This document shows positions 55,650-63,736 of a stretch of DNA of 64,000 nt, one piece after another; positions within the stretch are counted from its first letter, which is position 1, and the number at the start of each line of letters is the position of its first letter. Where the stretch lies: positions 186,001-250,000 of the forward strand of contig NZ_JAUEMJ010000004.1 in assembly GCF_030403505.1 (NCBI RefSeq). The letters are read 5' to 3'. The notes below the pieces were generated by a model that was given only the letters and a program-made list of their open reading frames with translations, was not told the origin of the DNA and searched no databases. A program made the translations under genes and the position numbers. Origin of the DNA: Glycomyces tritici (GTDB lineage Bacteria; Actinomycetota; Actinomycetes; Mycobacteriales; Micromonosporaceae).

Positions 55650-56344
55650 TTCGCTTCCTCGGGTTCTTTGGCCAGCAACGGCGCAGTGGGATCGAACGCG
55701 GGCGCGGTGATGCCCGCTTCGGCCGCGAGGCGGGCCCCGGCGAGCGTGGCGTCGCCCTGGGCGTTGCCTTCGAGCCCGGCGGTGCGCTCCTCGTCGAACC
55801 CGGCCAGCTGCACCGAGATCTCCCGCAGCGTGCACAGTGGAGCACCGCGGCTGGGGATCGGGCGGCGGCCCTCCTTGAGCTCGCGCACGAGCTCGAGGGA
55901 CCGCTCCGTGTCCATGTCGTCGTAGAACTCGTAGTTGACGGTGACGACGGGCGCGTAGTCGCACGCGGCGAGGCACTCGGCGTGCTCGAGCGTGATCTTG
56001 CCGTCCGCGGTGGTCTCGTCGTGGCCGACGTCGAGTTCGTCGCTGAGCGCGTCGAAGACCTTCTGGCCGCCCTTGGACTGGCAGAGGGTGTTGGTGCACA
56101 CCGAGACCAGCCAGTCGCCGGCCGGTTCGCGCTTGTACATGGTGTAGAAGGTCGAGACCGCCTGCACCTGGGCCTTGGTGATGTTCAGGATCTCGGCGCA
56201 GAAGGCGATGCCGTCGTCCGAGACGTAGCCGTCGTGCGACTGCACCAGGTGCAGCAGCGGCAGGAGCGCCGAGCGCTCGCGGCCCTCGGGGTAGCGGACG
56301 AGGATGGCCTCGGCCTGCTCGCGGATCTTCTCCGGGTAGTTCAC
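55646..56344 (-). CDS. nuoE: NADH-quinone oxidoreductase subunit E
   Basis: A 232-residue thioredoxin-like subunit with the N1a [2Fe-2S] ligands in CTNTLC and CLAACDYAP. Its N-terminal helices ([20 protein letters not shown]) bind NuoF. A tail of about 55 residues after the fold is Ala/Glu-rich. GTG 56344 overlaps the nuoD stop (GTGA). Confidence 0.95.
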   Translation of the reverse strand: MNYPEKIREQAEAILVRYPEGRERSALLPLLHLVQSHDGYVSDDGIAFCAEILNITKAQVQAVSTFYTMYKREPAGDWLVSVCTNTLCQSKGGQKVFDALSDELDVGHDETTADGKITLEHAECLAACDYAPVVTVNYEFYDDMDTERSLELVRELKEGRRPIPSRGAPLCTLREISVQLAGFDEERTAGLEGNAQGDATLAGARLAAEAGITAPAFDPTAPLLAKEPEEAK

Positions 56345-57675
56345 CTGTCGCAACCTCCCATGACCGGGTCGAGCGAGGCCCCGCCCGCGATGACGTCCGC
56401 GAGCAGGCCGCCTTCGGCGAGCGCGGGGATCGACTGCAGGTTGATGAAGGAGGGCTCTCGCATGTGGACGCGGAACGGCCTCGTGCCGCCGTCGGAGACG
56501 GCGTGGATGCCGAGCTCCCCGCGTGGGGCCTCGATGGCGGTGTACACCTGCCCGGCCGGGACCCGGAAGCCCTCGGTGACGAGCTTGAAGTGGTGGATCA
56601 GCGCCTCCATCGACTGGCTCATGATGTGCCGGATGTGGTTGAGGCTGTTGCCCGAGCCGTCCGCGCCGAGCGCGAGCTGGGCGGGCCAGGCGATCTTCTT
56701 GTCCTCGACCATGACCGGGCCGGGCTCGAGCTTGTCGAGGCCCTGGCTGATGATCTTGAGGCTCTCGCGGATCTCGTCGAGGCGGACCACGTAGCGGGCC
56801 CAGGCGTCGGCGCCGTTGTGCGTCGGCACCTCGAAGTCGTACTCCTCGTAGCCGCAGTACGGCATGGTCTTGCGCAGGTCCCACGGGAGGCCGGCGGAGC
56901 GGAGCACGGGGCCGGTGACGCCGAGGGCGAGGCAGCCGGAGACGTCGAGGTAGCCGACGCCCTGGGTGCGCTCCTGCCAGATGGCGTTGCCGGTGAGCAG
57001 GCCCTCGTAGTCGTCGAGGCCCTGCGGCATGTAGTCCACGAAGTCGCGGATCATCTTGACGCCGTCGCGCGGGAGGTCCTGGGCGACGCCGCCGGGGCGC
57101 ACGTACGCCATGTTCATGCGCAGGCCGCAGACGGCCTCGAAGATGTCGAGGATCTTCTCGCGGTCGCGGAAGCCGTAGATCATCATCGAGAGCGCGCCGA
57201 GCTCCATGCCGGTGGTCGCGAGGGCCACGAGGTGGGAGCTGATGCGGTTGAGCTCCATCATGATCACGCGGATCACGTCGGCGCGGCGCGGCACGGTGAT
57301 GCCGAGCAGCTTCTCCACCGCGAGGCAGTACGCGGTCTCGTTGAAGATCGGCGCGAGGTAGTCGGCGCGGGTCACGAAGGTCGTGCCCTGGGTCCAGTTG
57401 CGGTACTCGAGGTTCTTCTCGATGCCGGTGTGGAGGTAGCCGACGATGGGGCGGACCGAGCGGACGGTCTCGCCTTCGAGCTCGCAGACCAGGCGGAGCA
57501 CGCCGTGCGTGGACGGGTGCTGCGGGCCGAGGTTGACGATGAGGCGCTCTTCGCTGACCGGGTCGACCGAGGCGACGAGCTCGTCCCAGTCCCCGCCGGT
57601 GACGGTGTAGACGCGGCCTTCGGTGGTGTCCCGTTCGGCCGCATACGCGTCGGCGGCATTCTCTGTGGCGGTCAC
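56341..57675 (-). CDS. nuoD: NADH-quinone oxidoreductase subunit D
   Basis: A 444-residue 49-kDa subunit that holds the quinone head group. [20 protein letters not shown] carries the conserved quinone-site His; [11 protein letters not shown] and [12 protein letters not shown] follow, and the C-terminal strand with DPVMGGCDR is at the end. NuoC and NuoD are separate genes, unlike the E. coli fusion. GTG 57675 overlaps the nuoC stop. Confidence 0.96.
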   Translation of the reverse strand: MTATENAADAYAAERDTTEGRVYTVTGGDWDELVASVDPVSEERLIVNLGPQHPSTHGVLRLVCELEGETVRSVRPIVGYLHTGIEKNLEYRNWTQGTTFVTRADYLAPIFNETAYCLAVEKLLGITVPRRADVIRVIMMELNRISSHLVALATTGMELGALSMMIYGFRDREKILDIFEAVCGLRMNMAYVRPGGVAQDLPRDGVKMIRDFVDYMPQGLDDYEGLLTGNAIWQERTQGVGYLDVSGCLALGVTGPVLRSAGLPWDLRKTMPYCGYEEYDFEVPTHNGADAWARYVVRLDEIRESLKIISQGLDKLEPGPVMVEDKKIAWPAQLALGADGSGNSLNHIRHIMSQSMEALIHHFKLVTEGFRVPAGQVYTAIEAPRGELGIHAVSDGGTRPFRVHMREPSFINLQSIPALAEGGLLADVIAGGASLDPVMGGCDR

Positions 57676-58370
57676 TTGTAGGCCCTCCTCTCGTCGGGCG
57701 GCGGGATGTGCGCGCCCTTGTATTCGACTGCGATGCCGCCGAGCGGGTAGTCCTTCCGCTGCGGGAAGCCCTCCCAGTCGTCGGGCATGAGGATGCGGGT
57801 GAGGTGCGGGTGGCCCTCGAAGACGACGCCGAACATGTCGTACGCCTCCCGCTCCTGCCAGTCGGCGGTCGGGTACACCGCGGTCACCGAGGCGACTCTC
57901 GGGTGGTCGAGGCCCACAGCGGTTTCGAGGCGCACGCGGCGCCGGTAGGTCATCGAGGTCAGGTGGTAGGCGATGTGGAGCCGGTTGCGCTGGTCCGGGT
58001 AGTCCACGCCGGACACCGAGTTGCAGAACTCGAAGCGCAGGCTCTCGTCGTCGCGCATGGTCTTGCAGACCTCGGCGACGCGGTCGGGGGCGATGTGGAT
58101 CGTGAGCTCGCCGCGGTCGACGATCACCGCGCGGGTGATCTCGTCGCCGTGCGCCTCGCGCAGGGCCCCGACGATCTCGTCGAAGTAGCCGCCGAGCGGT
58201 TCGGGCGTGGAGACGATCTCCCCCGCGCTCGGCGTGGCCTGCACGAGGCCGCCGAAGCCGGAGGTGTCGCCGGTGTCGGCGACGCCGAACAGGCCCTTCG
58301 GCTTCTGGATGCCGACTGGCTGGACGTCGTCCGGGGCCGCGCTGCCCGTTCCCGTGGGATCGGAGGTCAT
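57672..58370 (-). CDS. nuoC: NADH-quinone oxidoreductase subunit C
   Basis: A 232-residue 30-kDa subunit with the signature [20 protein letters not shown] and [12 protein letters not shown]. The first 45 residues are a low-complexity leader. ATG 58370 fits the family and overlaps the nuoB stop (ATGA). The copy at 23787-24506 is a clear paralogue with a different C-terminal tail. Confidence 0.95.
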   Translation of the reverse strand: MTSDPTGTGSAAPDDVQPVGIQKPKGLFGVADTGDTSGFGGLVQATPSAGEIVSTPEPLGGYFDEIVGALREAHGDEITRAVIVDRGELTIHIAPDRVAEVCKTMRDDESLRFEFCNSVSGVDYPDQRNRLHIAYHLTSMTYRRRVRLETAVGLDHPRVASVTAVYPTADWQEREAYDMFGVVFEGHPHLTRILMPDDWEGFPQRKDYPLGGIAVEYKGAHIPPPDERRAYK

Positions 58371-59002
58371 CGCTTCGCCACCGCCTTCCGGATGCGCAGC
58401 TGCTCTTCCGTCCCGGCCTCCACGGCCTCGGTCCACTCCTTCTTGCGCTGCTTGTTGAAGCGGTAGGAGGAGGGCATCGCGCCGGGCTTGACGACCGGCT
58501 CGGGGAGGTCGGCGAGGGCCTGCCGGCGCTTCTCGCCGAGGGGCTCGTGCTGGACCTTCTCGTGGAGTTTGAGGATCGCGTCGAGCAGCATCTCCGGGCG
58601 CGGCGGGCAGCCGGGGAGGTACATGTCGACCGGGACGACGTGGTCGACGCCCTGCACGATCGCGTAGTTGTTGAACATGCCGCCGGAGGTGGCGCACACG
58701 CCCATCGACAGGACCCACTTCGGTTCGGGCATCTGGTCGTAGATCTGGCGCAGGACGGGGGCCATCTTCTGGCTCACGCGCCCGGCCACGATCATCAGGT
58801 CGGCCTGGCGCGGGGAGGCGCGGAAGACCTCCATGCCGAAGCGGCCGGTGTCGTAGCGGGCGGCGCCGGTGGCCATCATCTCGATGGCGCAGCAGGCGAG
58901 ACCGAACGTGGCAGGCCACATCGAGGCCTTGCGGGTCCAGTTCACCAGGGCCTCAACGGAAGTGAGGATGATGCCCTGCGGGAGTTTCTCTTCTACACCC
59001 AT
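58367..59002 (-). CDS. nuoB: NADH-quinone oxidoreductase subunit B
   Basis: A 211-residue subunit carrying cluster N2, the last electron donor to quinone. Ligands: the CC pair in [11 protein letters not shown], the Cys in MGVCATSGG and the one in [11 protein letters not shown] basic C-terminal extension ([16 protein letters not shown]) is longer than in the partial-set copy. It lies 9 bp after nuoA. Confidence 0.96.
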   Translation of the reverse strand: MGVEEKLPQGIILTSVEALVNWTRKASMWPATFGLACCAIEMMATGAARYDTGRFGMEVFRASPRQADLMIVAGRVSQKMAPVLRQIYDQMPEPKWVLSMGVCATSGGMFNNYAIVQGVDHVVPVDMYLPGCPPRPEMLLDAILKLHEKVQHEPLGEKRRQALADLPEPVVKPGAMPSSYRFNKQRKKEWTEAVEAGTEEQLRIRKAVAKR

Positions 59003-59011
59003 ATCGGTTCC

Positions 59012-59377
59012 TCAGTCCCAGTCCAGCCCGCCGCGGCGCCATTCATAGGCGTAGGCGACGAACAGTGCGGCGATGAACATGAAGACGGCCCAGAACCCGA
59101 AGATCCCGAGGACGTCGTGGTGGACCGCCCACGGCACGAGGAAGATGATCTCGATGTCGAAGACGATGAACAGCATCGCGGTGAGGTAGAACTTCACCGG
59201 GAACTTCGTGGGCCCCGAGGTCGTGGGGGCCGGCTCGATGCCGCATTCGTAAGGGTCGTACTTGGCGCGGTTCTTGCGGTGCGGGCCGGTGATGCGCGAG
59301 GCGACCACCGAGACGATGCCGAACCCGGCGCCGATCGCGAACATGATGACGACCGGAACGTAGACTTCCATCCCCAT
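59012..59377 (-). CDS. nuoA: NADH-quinone oxidoreductase subunit A
   Basis: A 121-residue three-helix subunit with the Cys loop KYDPYECGIEPAPTTSGPTK and the acidic motif MLFIVFDIEIIFLVPWAV intact. The ATG at 59377 overlaps the stop of the upstream reductase gene (TAATG), so nuo translation is coupled to it. Confidence 0.95.
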   Translation of the reverse strand: MGMEVYVPVVIMFAIGAGFGIVSVVASRITGPHRKNRAKYDPYECGIEPAPTTSGPTKFPVKFYLTAMLFIVFDIEIIFLVPWAVHHDVLGIFGFWAVFMFIAALFVAYAYEWRRGGLDWD

Positions 59378-60696
59378 TAGACCCTTCTTCCGGCGAAGCT
59401 TGCGAGCCGGACTTGCGTTCTGCCCAATCCGGGCGTGACGATGCGCATCCCGTTGACGATCCGGTCGGCGGTGTCGCGCCCGGGTCGGTCGGTGAGGTTC
59501 GCCAGCAGTTTCAACACGACGCGCATGAGCGCGGGACGCTTCAGGCCGTGCTCGGTGCACAGCTTCATGACGGCGGGCTTGCCGATGAGGGTCGAGAAGA
59601 TGCCGCCCATCCGGTAGTACGAGCCCCAGAGGTCGTCCATCCTGTCGGCGTAGGTCCGCAGGATCGCTTCGCGGCGCGGCACCGAGCGGGCCTGGAACGC
59701 CTGGGCCGCAACTGAGGCGGCGACTTCGCCGGCCTCGACGGCGTAGGCGATGCCCTCCCCGTTGAAGGGGTTGACCATGCCGCCGGAGTCGCCGACGAGC
59801 ATGAGGCCGCGGCTGTAGTGCGGGGTCCGGTTGAACCCCATGGGAAGCGCGGCCCCGCGCACGGGACCGTCCGCGTTCGCCTCGTCGGCCAGGCCCCACT
59901 CCTCGGGGGTGTTGGCGAGCCAGTCGCGAAGCAGCGCACGGTAGTCGGTCTTGCCGTAGCCCTCGGAGGAGTTCAGCACCCCGAGGCCGACGTTGACGCG
60001 GCCGTCGCCGAGGCCGAAGATCCAGCCGTAGCCGGGCTGCAGCACGTCCGGTTCGGCGGCGGTGCGCAGCGCGAGCCAGGACTCGAGGTAGTCGTCGTCG
60101 TGCTTGGCCGGGGACTTGTAGTACTGGCGGACCGCGACGCCCATGGGGCGCTTCTCGTTCCGCTTGAGGCCCAAGGCGAGCGCGAGGCGGCCGGAGACGC
60201 CGTCGGCGGCGATGACGAGCGGCGCGCGGTAGGCGACCTGCTCGCCGTCCTTGACCGCGGTGACCCCGCAGACGCGCCCGGCGAGGTCGAAGACCGGCGC
60301 GGTGACCTTGACGCCGCACCGGAGCTCGGCCCCGGCGGCGACGGCGCGGTCGGCGAGGATCTGGTCGAAGTCGAGGCGGGTGCGGGTGAGGCCGTAGTCC
60401 GGGAAGTGCTCGAGGGCGGGCCAGTCGAGCTCGATGGCGATGTCGTCGGCGACGACGCGGAGGCCGCGATTGCGGACCCAGCCTGCGGACTCGGAGGTGT
60501 CGACGCCCATCTTGAGCAGCTGCGCGACGGCGCGGGGGGTGAGGCCGTCGCCGCAGACCTTTTCGCGGGGGAAGCGGGTCTTCTCCAGCAGCAGAACGTC
60601 GAGCCCCCGGGAGGCCAGGTGGTAGGCCGCGGCCGAACCACCAGGTCCCGCGCCGACGACGATGACGTCGGCCTCGGGGGTTGCGTGAGTGGTCAC
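59377..60696 (-). CDS. Geranylgeranyl-reductase-family flavoprotein (menaquinone-saturating MenJ type)
   Basis: A 439-residue FAD-dependent oxidoreductase. The Rossmann motif is VIVVGAGPGGSAAAYHLASR, followed by LLLEKTRFPREKVCGDGLTP and, further on, the FAD-contact GDSGGMVNPFNGEGIAYAVE. Related mycobacterial MenJ (Rv0561c) reduces one double bond of the menaquinone tail. As first gene of the nuo operon, overlapping nuoA, its likely substrate is menaquinone rather than archaeal or chlorophyll lipids. GTG 60696 has GAGAGGA upstream. A head-of-operon GGR gene is also known in Streptomyces. Confidence 0.85.
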   Translation of the reverse strand: MTTHATPEADVIVVGAGPGGSAAAYHLASRGLDVLLLEKTRFPREKVCGDGLTPRAVAQLLKMGVDTSESAGWVRNRGLRVVADDIAIELDWPALEHFPDYGLTRTRLDFDQILADRAVAAGAELRCGVKVTAPVFDLAGRVCGVTAVKDGEQVAYRAPLVIAADGVSGRLALALGLKRNEKRPMGVAVRQYYKSPAKHDDDYLESWLALRTAAEPDVLQPGYGWIFGLGDGRVNVGLGVLNSSEGYGKTDYRALLRDWLANTPEEWGLADEANADGPVRGAALPMGFNRTPHYSRGLMLVGDSGGMVNPFNGEGIAYAVEAGEVAASVAAQAFQARSVPRREAILRTYADRMDDLWGSYYRMGGIFSTLIGKPAVMKLCTEHGLKRPALMRVVLKLLANLTDRPGRDTADRIVNGMRIVTPGLGRTQVRLASFAGRRV

Positions 60697-60745
60697 GGGC
60701 GTCCTCTCAGGCGAACGGGGCGGTGATCCTTGTAACGACCATGCA

Positions 60746-60767
60746 GCTTGTGAAGATCTTCACAAGC
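60746..60767 (-). promoter_or_regulatory. Rex-type operator of the GGR-nuo operon
   Basis: A perfect 22-bp palindrome containing TTGTGAA-N4-TTCACAA. Its core TGTGAA-N4-TTCACA has the same form as the Streptomyces Rex operator. It is centred about 60 bp before the GTG at 60696. Rex senses NADH/NAD+ and is known to regulate nuo in S. coelicolor. Confidence 0.85.
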
Positions 60768-60777
60768 GTTTGCCGCA

Positions 60778-60808
60778 AGTCTAGAACTCCGCTATCTACG
60801 CCCTGTCA
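60778..60808 (-). promoter_or_regulatory. Candidate GGR-nuo promoter
   Basis: TGACAG (60808-60803), 19-bp spacer, TAGACT (60783-60778) on the minus strand. The start would fall near 60771, with the Rex-type site immediately downstream, a blocking position. The spacer is long, so this is tentative. Confidence 0.45.
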
Positions 60809-60825
60809 CTTAGGTCCGCCTAAGT
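60808..60825. promoter_or_regulatory. Second inverted repeat in the nuo upstream region
   Basis: ACTTAGG-TCCG-CCTAAGT, a perfect 7-bp inverted repeat at and upstream of the candidate -35. It could bind an activator or another repressor; none is recognised. Confidence 0.45.
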
Positions 60826-61050
60826 TGTCATTATTCGAGGTCACGATGCATACAGGCGTGCCTGAACCAGAGTTGCGCGAGCGAGGCGAGCGTCTGGCGT
60901 GACGCCTGCGCGGACAGTGATAAAGCCGACAGTCGGCCACCCTAGCCACTCGAAACACCTTGAAACACTCTCGTAACAGATGCGGCGCGCGAATGCGCCG
61001 TCCCTGCAAGGGGATCCGACGACCGGGACAACGTGGCCAGCGACACATCG

Positions 61051-61062
61051 TTCAAATTTGAA
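61051..61062 (+). promoter_or_regulatory. Palindromic operator 1 of wrbA
   Basis: TTCAAATTTGAA, a perfect 12-bp palindrome that overlaps the -35. Centre-to-centre distance to the second copy is 46 bp. Confidence 0.65.
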
Positions 61063-61086
61063 ACTTCCCCGAAGGGGCCGTATGGT
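61058..61086 (+). promoter_or_regulatory. wrbA promoter
   Basis: TTGAAA (61058-61063), 17-bp spacer, TATGGT (61081-61086). The -35 lies in the right half of the first palindrome, and the start point near 61093 is followed at once by the second. Confidence 0.7.
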
Positions 61087-61096
61087 CGATGGGTAA

Positions 61097-61108
61097 TTCA
61101 AATCTGAA
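61097..61108 (+). promoter_or_regulatory. Palindromic operator 2 of wrbA
   Basis: TTCAAATCTGAA, one base different from operator 1, placed just after the predicted transcription start. Confidence 0.6.
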
Positions 61109-61142
61109 CTACTTAGTTCGTTCTCCTGGAAGAGGTAGGAAT

Positions 61143-61760
61143 ATGTCCGAGCCTGTCAAGGTCACCGTGGCCTTCTACTCCGCCACCGGCAACGTCACCG
61201 GTCTGGCCCGCGCCATCGCCGCTGCCGCTGAGAAGGCCGGCGCCGAAGTGCGCCTGCGCCGCGTGGCCGAGCTGGCCCCGCAGGCCGCGATCGACTCGAA
61301 CCCGGCCTGGGCCGAGAACGTCAAGAACATCGCCGACATCGCCGAGGTCACCCCGGACGACGTCGACTGGGCCGACGCGGTCTTCCTCGGCTCCCCCACC
61401 CGCTTCGGCAACGTGGCGTCGCAGCTGAAGCAGTTCATCGACACCCTCGGCGGCCTCTGGTTCCAGGGCAAGCTGGCCGGCAAGGTCTACTCCGGCTTCG
61501 CCGCGGCCTCCGGCAAGCACGGCGGCAACGAGTCCACGCTGCTCGCGCTGTACAACTCGTTCCACCACTTCGGCGGCATCGTCGTGGCCCCGGGCTACTC
61601 GAACGAGGTCCTCTTCGCCAACGCCTCGCCTTACGGCGTCTCGCACTTCAACGGTGCGGACATCGACGACACCACCCTCGCCGCCGCCGCTGCGCAGGCC
61701 GAGCGCGTCGTCGAGACCGCCGCGGCCCTCAAGGCCGGTCGCGCCGCCCTCGCCTCCTAA
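61143..61760 (+). CDS. wrbA: NAD(P)H:quinone oxidoreductase, WrbA family
   Basis: A 205-residue flavodoxin-like enzyme. The FMN phosphate loop is FYSATGNVTGLA, and GSPTRFGNVASQLKQFIDTL and GHH-like contacts (SFHHFGGIVVAPGY) follow. It reduces quinones by two electrons, avoiding semiquinone radicals. ATG 61143 has GAGGTAGGA upstream; an earlier in-frame ATG (61089) lies inside the operator region and is before the predicted transcription start for only part of its length. Induction by quinone or electrophile stress is likely from the paired operators, but no regulator gene is adjacent. Confidence 0.93.
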   Translation: MSEPVKVTVAFYSATGNVTGLARAIAAAAEKAGAEVRLRRVAELAPQAAIDSNPAWAENVKNIADIAEVTPDDVDWADAVFLGSPTRFGNVASQLKQFIDTLGGLWFQGKLAGKVYSGFAAASGKHGGNESTLLALYNSFHHFGGIVVAPGYSNEVLFANASPYGVSHFNGADIDDTTLAAAAAQAERVVETAAALKAGRAALAS

Positions 61761-61761
61761 G

Positions 61762-61806
61762 ACACACACACCCACGCACACGCGCACACGCGCACACGCG
61801 CACACT
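61762..61806. repeat. CA/CG-alternating microsatellite
   Basis: A run of alternating purine-pyrimidine (CACACACAC then CGCACACGCG repeated) starts right after the wrbA stop. Such runs can adopt Z-DNA and slip in replication. Confidence 0.85.
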
Positions 61807-61815
61807 CGCAACGCT

Positions 61816-61867
61816 GAAGCGCCCGTTCGGAATCTCCTAGGCATCAGGAGGATCTGACGGGCGCTTC
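61816..61867 (+). terminator. wrbA terminator
   Basis: GAAGCGCCCGT (61816-61826) pairs with ACGGGCGCTTC (61857-61867). Inside it CTCCT/AGGAG forms a second small stem. It is 55 bp after the wrbA stop. Confidence 0.75.
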
Positions 61868-61889
61868 GCCGTGCCGGTTGGATTCTGGG

Positions 61890-62320
61890 CGGGCTTCAAG
61901 CGGGCGGCGACGAAGCGGTGGGGTCGGGGTGCGGTTCGGTGGCGGGGTTGCAGGTTCGTTCGGGGGTGGGCGGGGACTCGCGGACGGGGCGTCTTGGCTT
62001 GCGGTCAAACCGGGCAGCGACGAAAGGGTGGGTGGCGGGGTGGGGTCGGGTGGCGGGGTGGGGTCGGGTGGCGGGGTTGCAGGTTCGTTCCGGGGTGGGC
62101 GGGGACTCATGGACGGGGGCGTCTTGGCTTGCGGCGCGGTGGGGCCGGGGCGGGGACTCGCGAACGGGGTCTTGGCTTGCGGTGCGGTGAGGCCGGGGCG
62201 GCGCTCGCGCCCGGGGGCGTCTTGGCTTGCGGTGCGGTGGCGCGGTGGGGCCGGGGTGGCGACTCGCGAACGCGGGCGTCTTGGCTTGCGGCGCAGTGGG
62301 ACCGGGGCGGAATGTGAGGA
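61890..62320. repeat. Degenerate GC-rich tandem-repeat region
   Basis: GTCTTGGCTTGCGG occurs five times (61991, 62121, 62169, 62219, 62278). A segment starting GGTTGCAGGTTCGTTC is present near 61945 and again near 62075. An 18-bp unit GGGTGGCGGGGTGGGGTC is repeated in tandem near 62035-62072. Frames through it on both strands are low-complexity and change register, so I regard it as non-coding. Confidence 0.75.
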
Positions 62321-62339
62321 TCTTGTACGCCTGTGGGTG

Positions 62340-62769
62340 ATGACGGTCGGGGGCTGTTCGAGGGATACTTGAGGTACGTACAGGGATAGGAAATTTGTAC
62401 AGGTGTCGGGGCTGGTGTAAGCAGACTAAGCCAAGCCTCTGGCCGAACCGACAAACCGACTTGTTTCGAGGCACTCAGCCCCCATCGGGGGTTCCAGATC
62501 TCATCCCCGTGCCATCGCCCGCAGCTGTCCGCGCCCCCGATGGGCCGTGACTGGGTGGACGATCCTGGTCCGGATCACCCTCACCAGAAGGAAGCACCTC
62601 ACTCGGAGGCGTCTTCAACCCCAGCCAGACCCGCCAGCGCGATCGGCATGCGCCAGGTTGAGCAATTGAGGACTCGACCCGGCAGCACCGACACCACGTC
62701 CATGGCGACCCCGTCAGACAGCGGGTGCAGTCGACCGAACCGGCTCTACCTGCTCACCGCCGCCCGCAT
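62340..62769. other. Region without a recognised gene
   Basis: About 430 bp after the repeats. A minus-strand stretch near 62610-62730 reads as a short peptide ending ALAGLAGVEDASE, with no ribosome site or family. I see no promoter or clear hairpin. Confidence 0.4.
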
Positions 62770-63171
62770 TCAGAGTGCGCCGACCTGGCACCAGCGCCTG
62801 GTCTGCGGCAGCAGGAGGAACGGCATCGTCAACACCGCTGGAACCACCATGCAGGCCGCGTAGGCCCACATGCCGCCGATGTTGAAGACCTGGGCGATGA
62901 GCAGCAGTGGAATGACCGCGCCATGCGCGATCACCGCAGCCCACCACAGGAACCGCGACCCGAACCAGACCCCGAAAGAGAGCACGAGCTCGACGGCCCC
63001 GATCACCAGCAGGGGCCTGCCGACCGCTCCCATGTCACCGAAGTCCTGCACGTCTCCCATCGAGATCAGCAGCCCGGCGATGACGAAGCAGTAGAGAGGA
63101 GGACCGATGCCCGCGACGATCGCAGTCCATGGCGGCACCGGCCGCCGCTCCGGGCCCCGTTCATGCACCAT
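62770..63171 (-). CDS. Small four-helix membrane protein
   Basis: A 133-residue protein with four hydrophobic helices (WTAIVAGIGPPLYCFVIAGL, GRPLLVIGAVELVLSFGVWF, WWAAVIAHGAVIPLLLIAQV, AYAACMVVPAVLTMPFLLL). No family is recognised. ATG 63171 overlaps the end of the lipoprotein gene by 11 bp; the frame is open further, but that part is not protein-like. Third gene of a small minus-strand operon. Confidence 0.72.
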   Translation of the reverse strand: MVHERGPERRPVPPWTAIVAGIGPPLYCFVIAGLLISMGDVQDFGDMGAVGRPLLVIGAVELVLSFGVWFGSRFLWWAAVIAHGAVIPLLLIAQVFNIGGMWAYAACMVVPAVLTMPFLLLPQTRRWCQVGAL

Positions 63172-63736
63172 CGACTCGCGCGCCTTCCGGGATGCTGTCG
63201 TGTTCGGGCTGGACGCCGCCGAGCGGCGGGGGGACCGTGAAGTTCTCGTCCACCGCGACGCATTCGGGCCCGCCGCCGAGCGAGACCTCGATGGAGACCT
63301 GGCCCCAGACCACGTAGTTGAGGCCGATGCCGTCTTCGCGGACGGCCCTGGCGTGCGAGACGGCGCCCGCATCGTCGCGGTCGACCTCGACCTCGTGGCC
63401 CTCGGCCTTCCAGAACTCGGCCAGCGCCTCCGGGTAGGTCTCCCGCACGAGCGGGTCCTCCCAGGTCGATTCGGGGAACACGTACGAGAGGTGGACGGTG
63501 TCGTGTCCGTCGAGCACCTCGTTGCGGTCCACGCCGTGCAGACACTCCTCGAGGTCGACGAGCCGCGCCCCGAATCCGGGGAAGTCCTCCAGCTCCGCGA
63601 TCGACTCCGCGACGAATCCCTCCATCGCGGCCAGCGCCTCGGTGTCGTTGAACTCCTCGTTCACCTGCGGTCCCGTGCAGGCGGTCGCTCCGAGCGCGAG
63701 GGCCGCTGCGCCGAGCCCGACTGCACTGCGGGTCAC
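63161..63736 (-). CDS. Hypothetical lipoprotein
   Basis: A 191-residue protein with a lipoprotein-type signal (GTG start; VGLGAAALALGATACTGPQ with the modified Cys at about 20). The mature part is acidic with scattered Cys (LEECLHG, GPECVAVDE) and no known domain. GTG 63736 overlaps the upstream gene's stop (GTGA). Anchored to the outer face of the membrane. Confidence 0.72.
   Translation of the reverse strand: MTRSAVGLGAAALALGATACTGPQVNEEFNDTEALAAMEGFVAESIAELEDFPGFGARLVDLEECLHGVDRNEVLDGHDTVHLSYVFPESTWEDPLVRETYPEALAEFWKAEGHEVEVDRDDAGAVSHARAVREDGIGLNYVVWGQVSIEVSLGGGPECVAVDENFTVPPPLGGVQPEHDSIPEGARVDGA

Noticed and set aside
61089..61142. Upstream ATG start for wrbA
   Set aside because: It lies within or before the predicted transcription start and operator 2; ATG 61143 has a strong ribosome site and the family N-terminus.
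61984..62291. CRISPR array at the five 14-base repeats
   Set aside because: Repeats are too short, spacers are unequal and repetitive themselves, and no cas gene is near.
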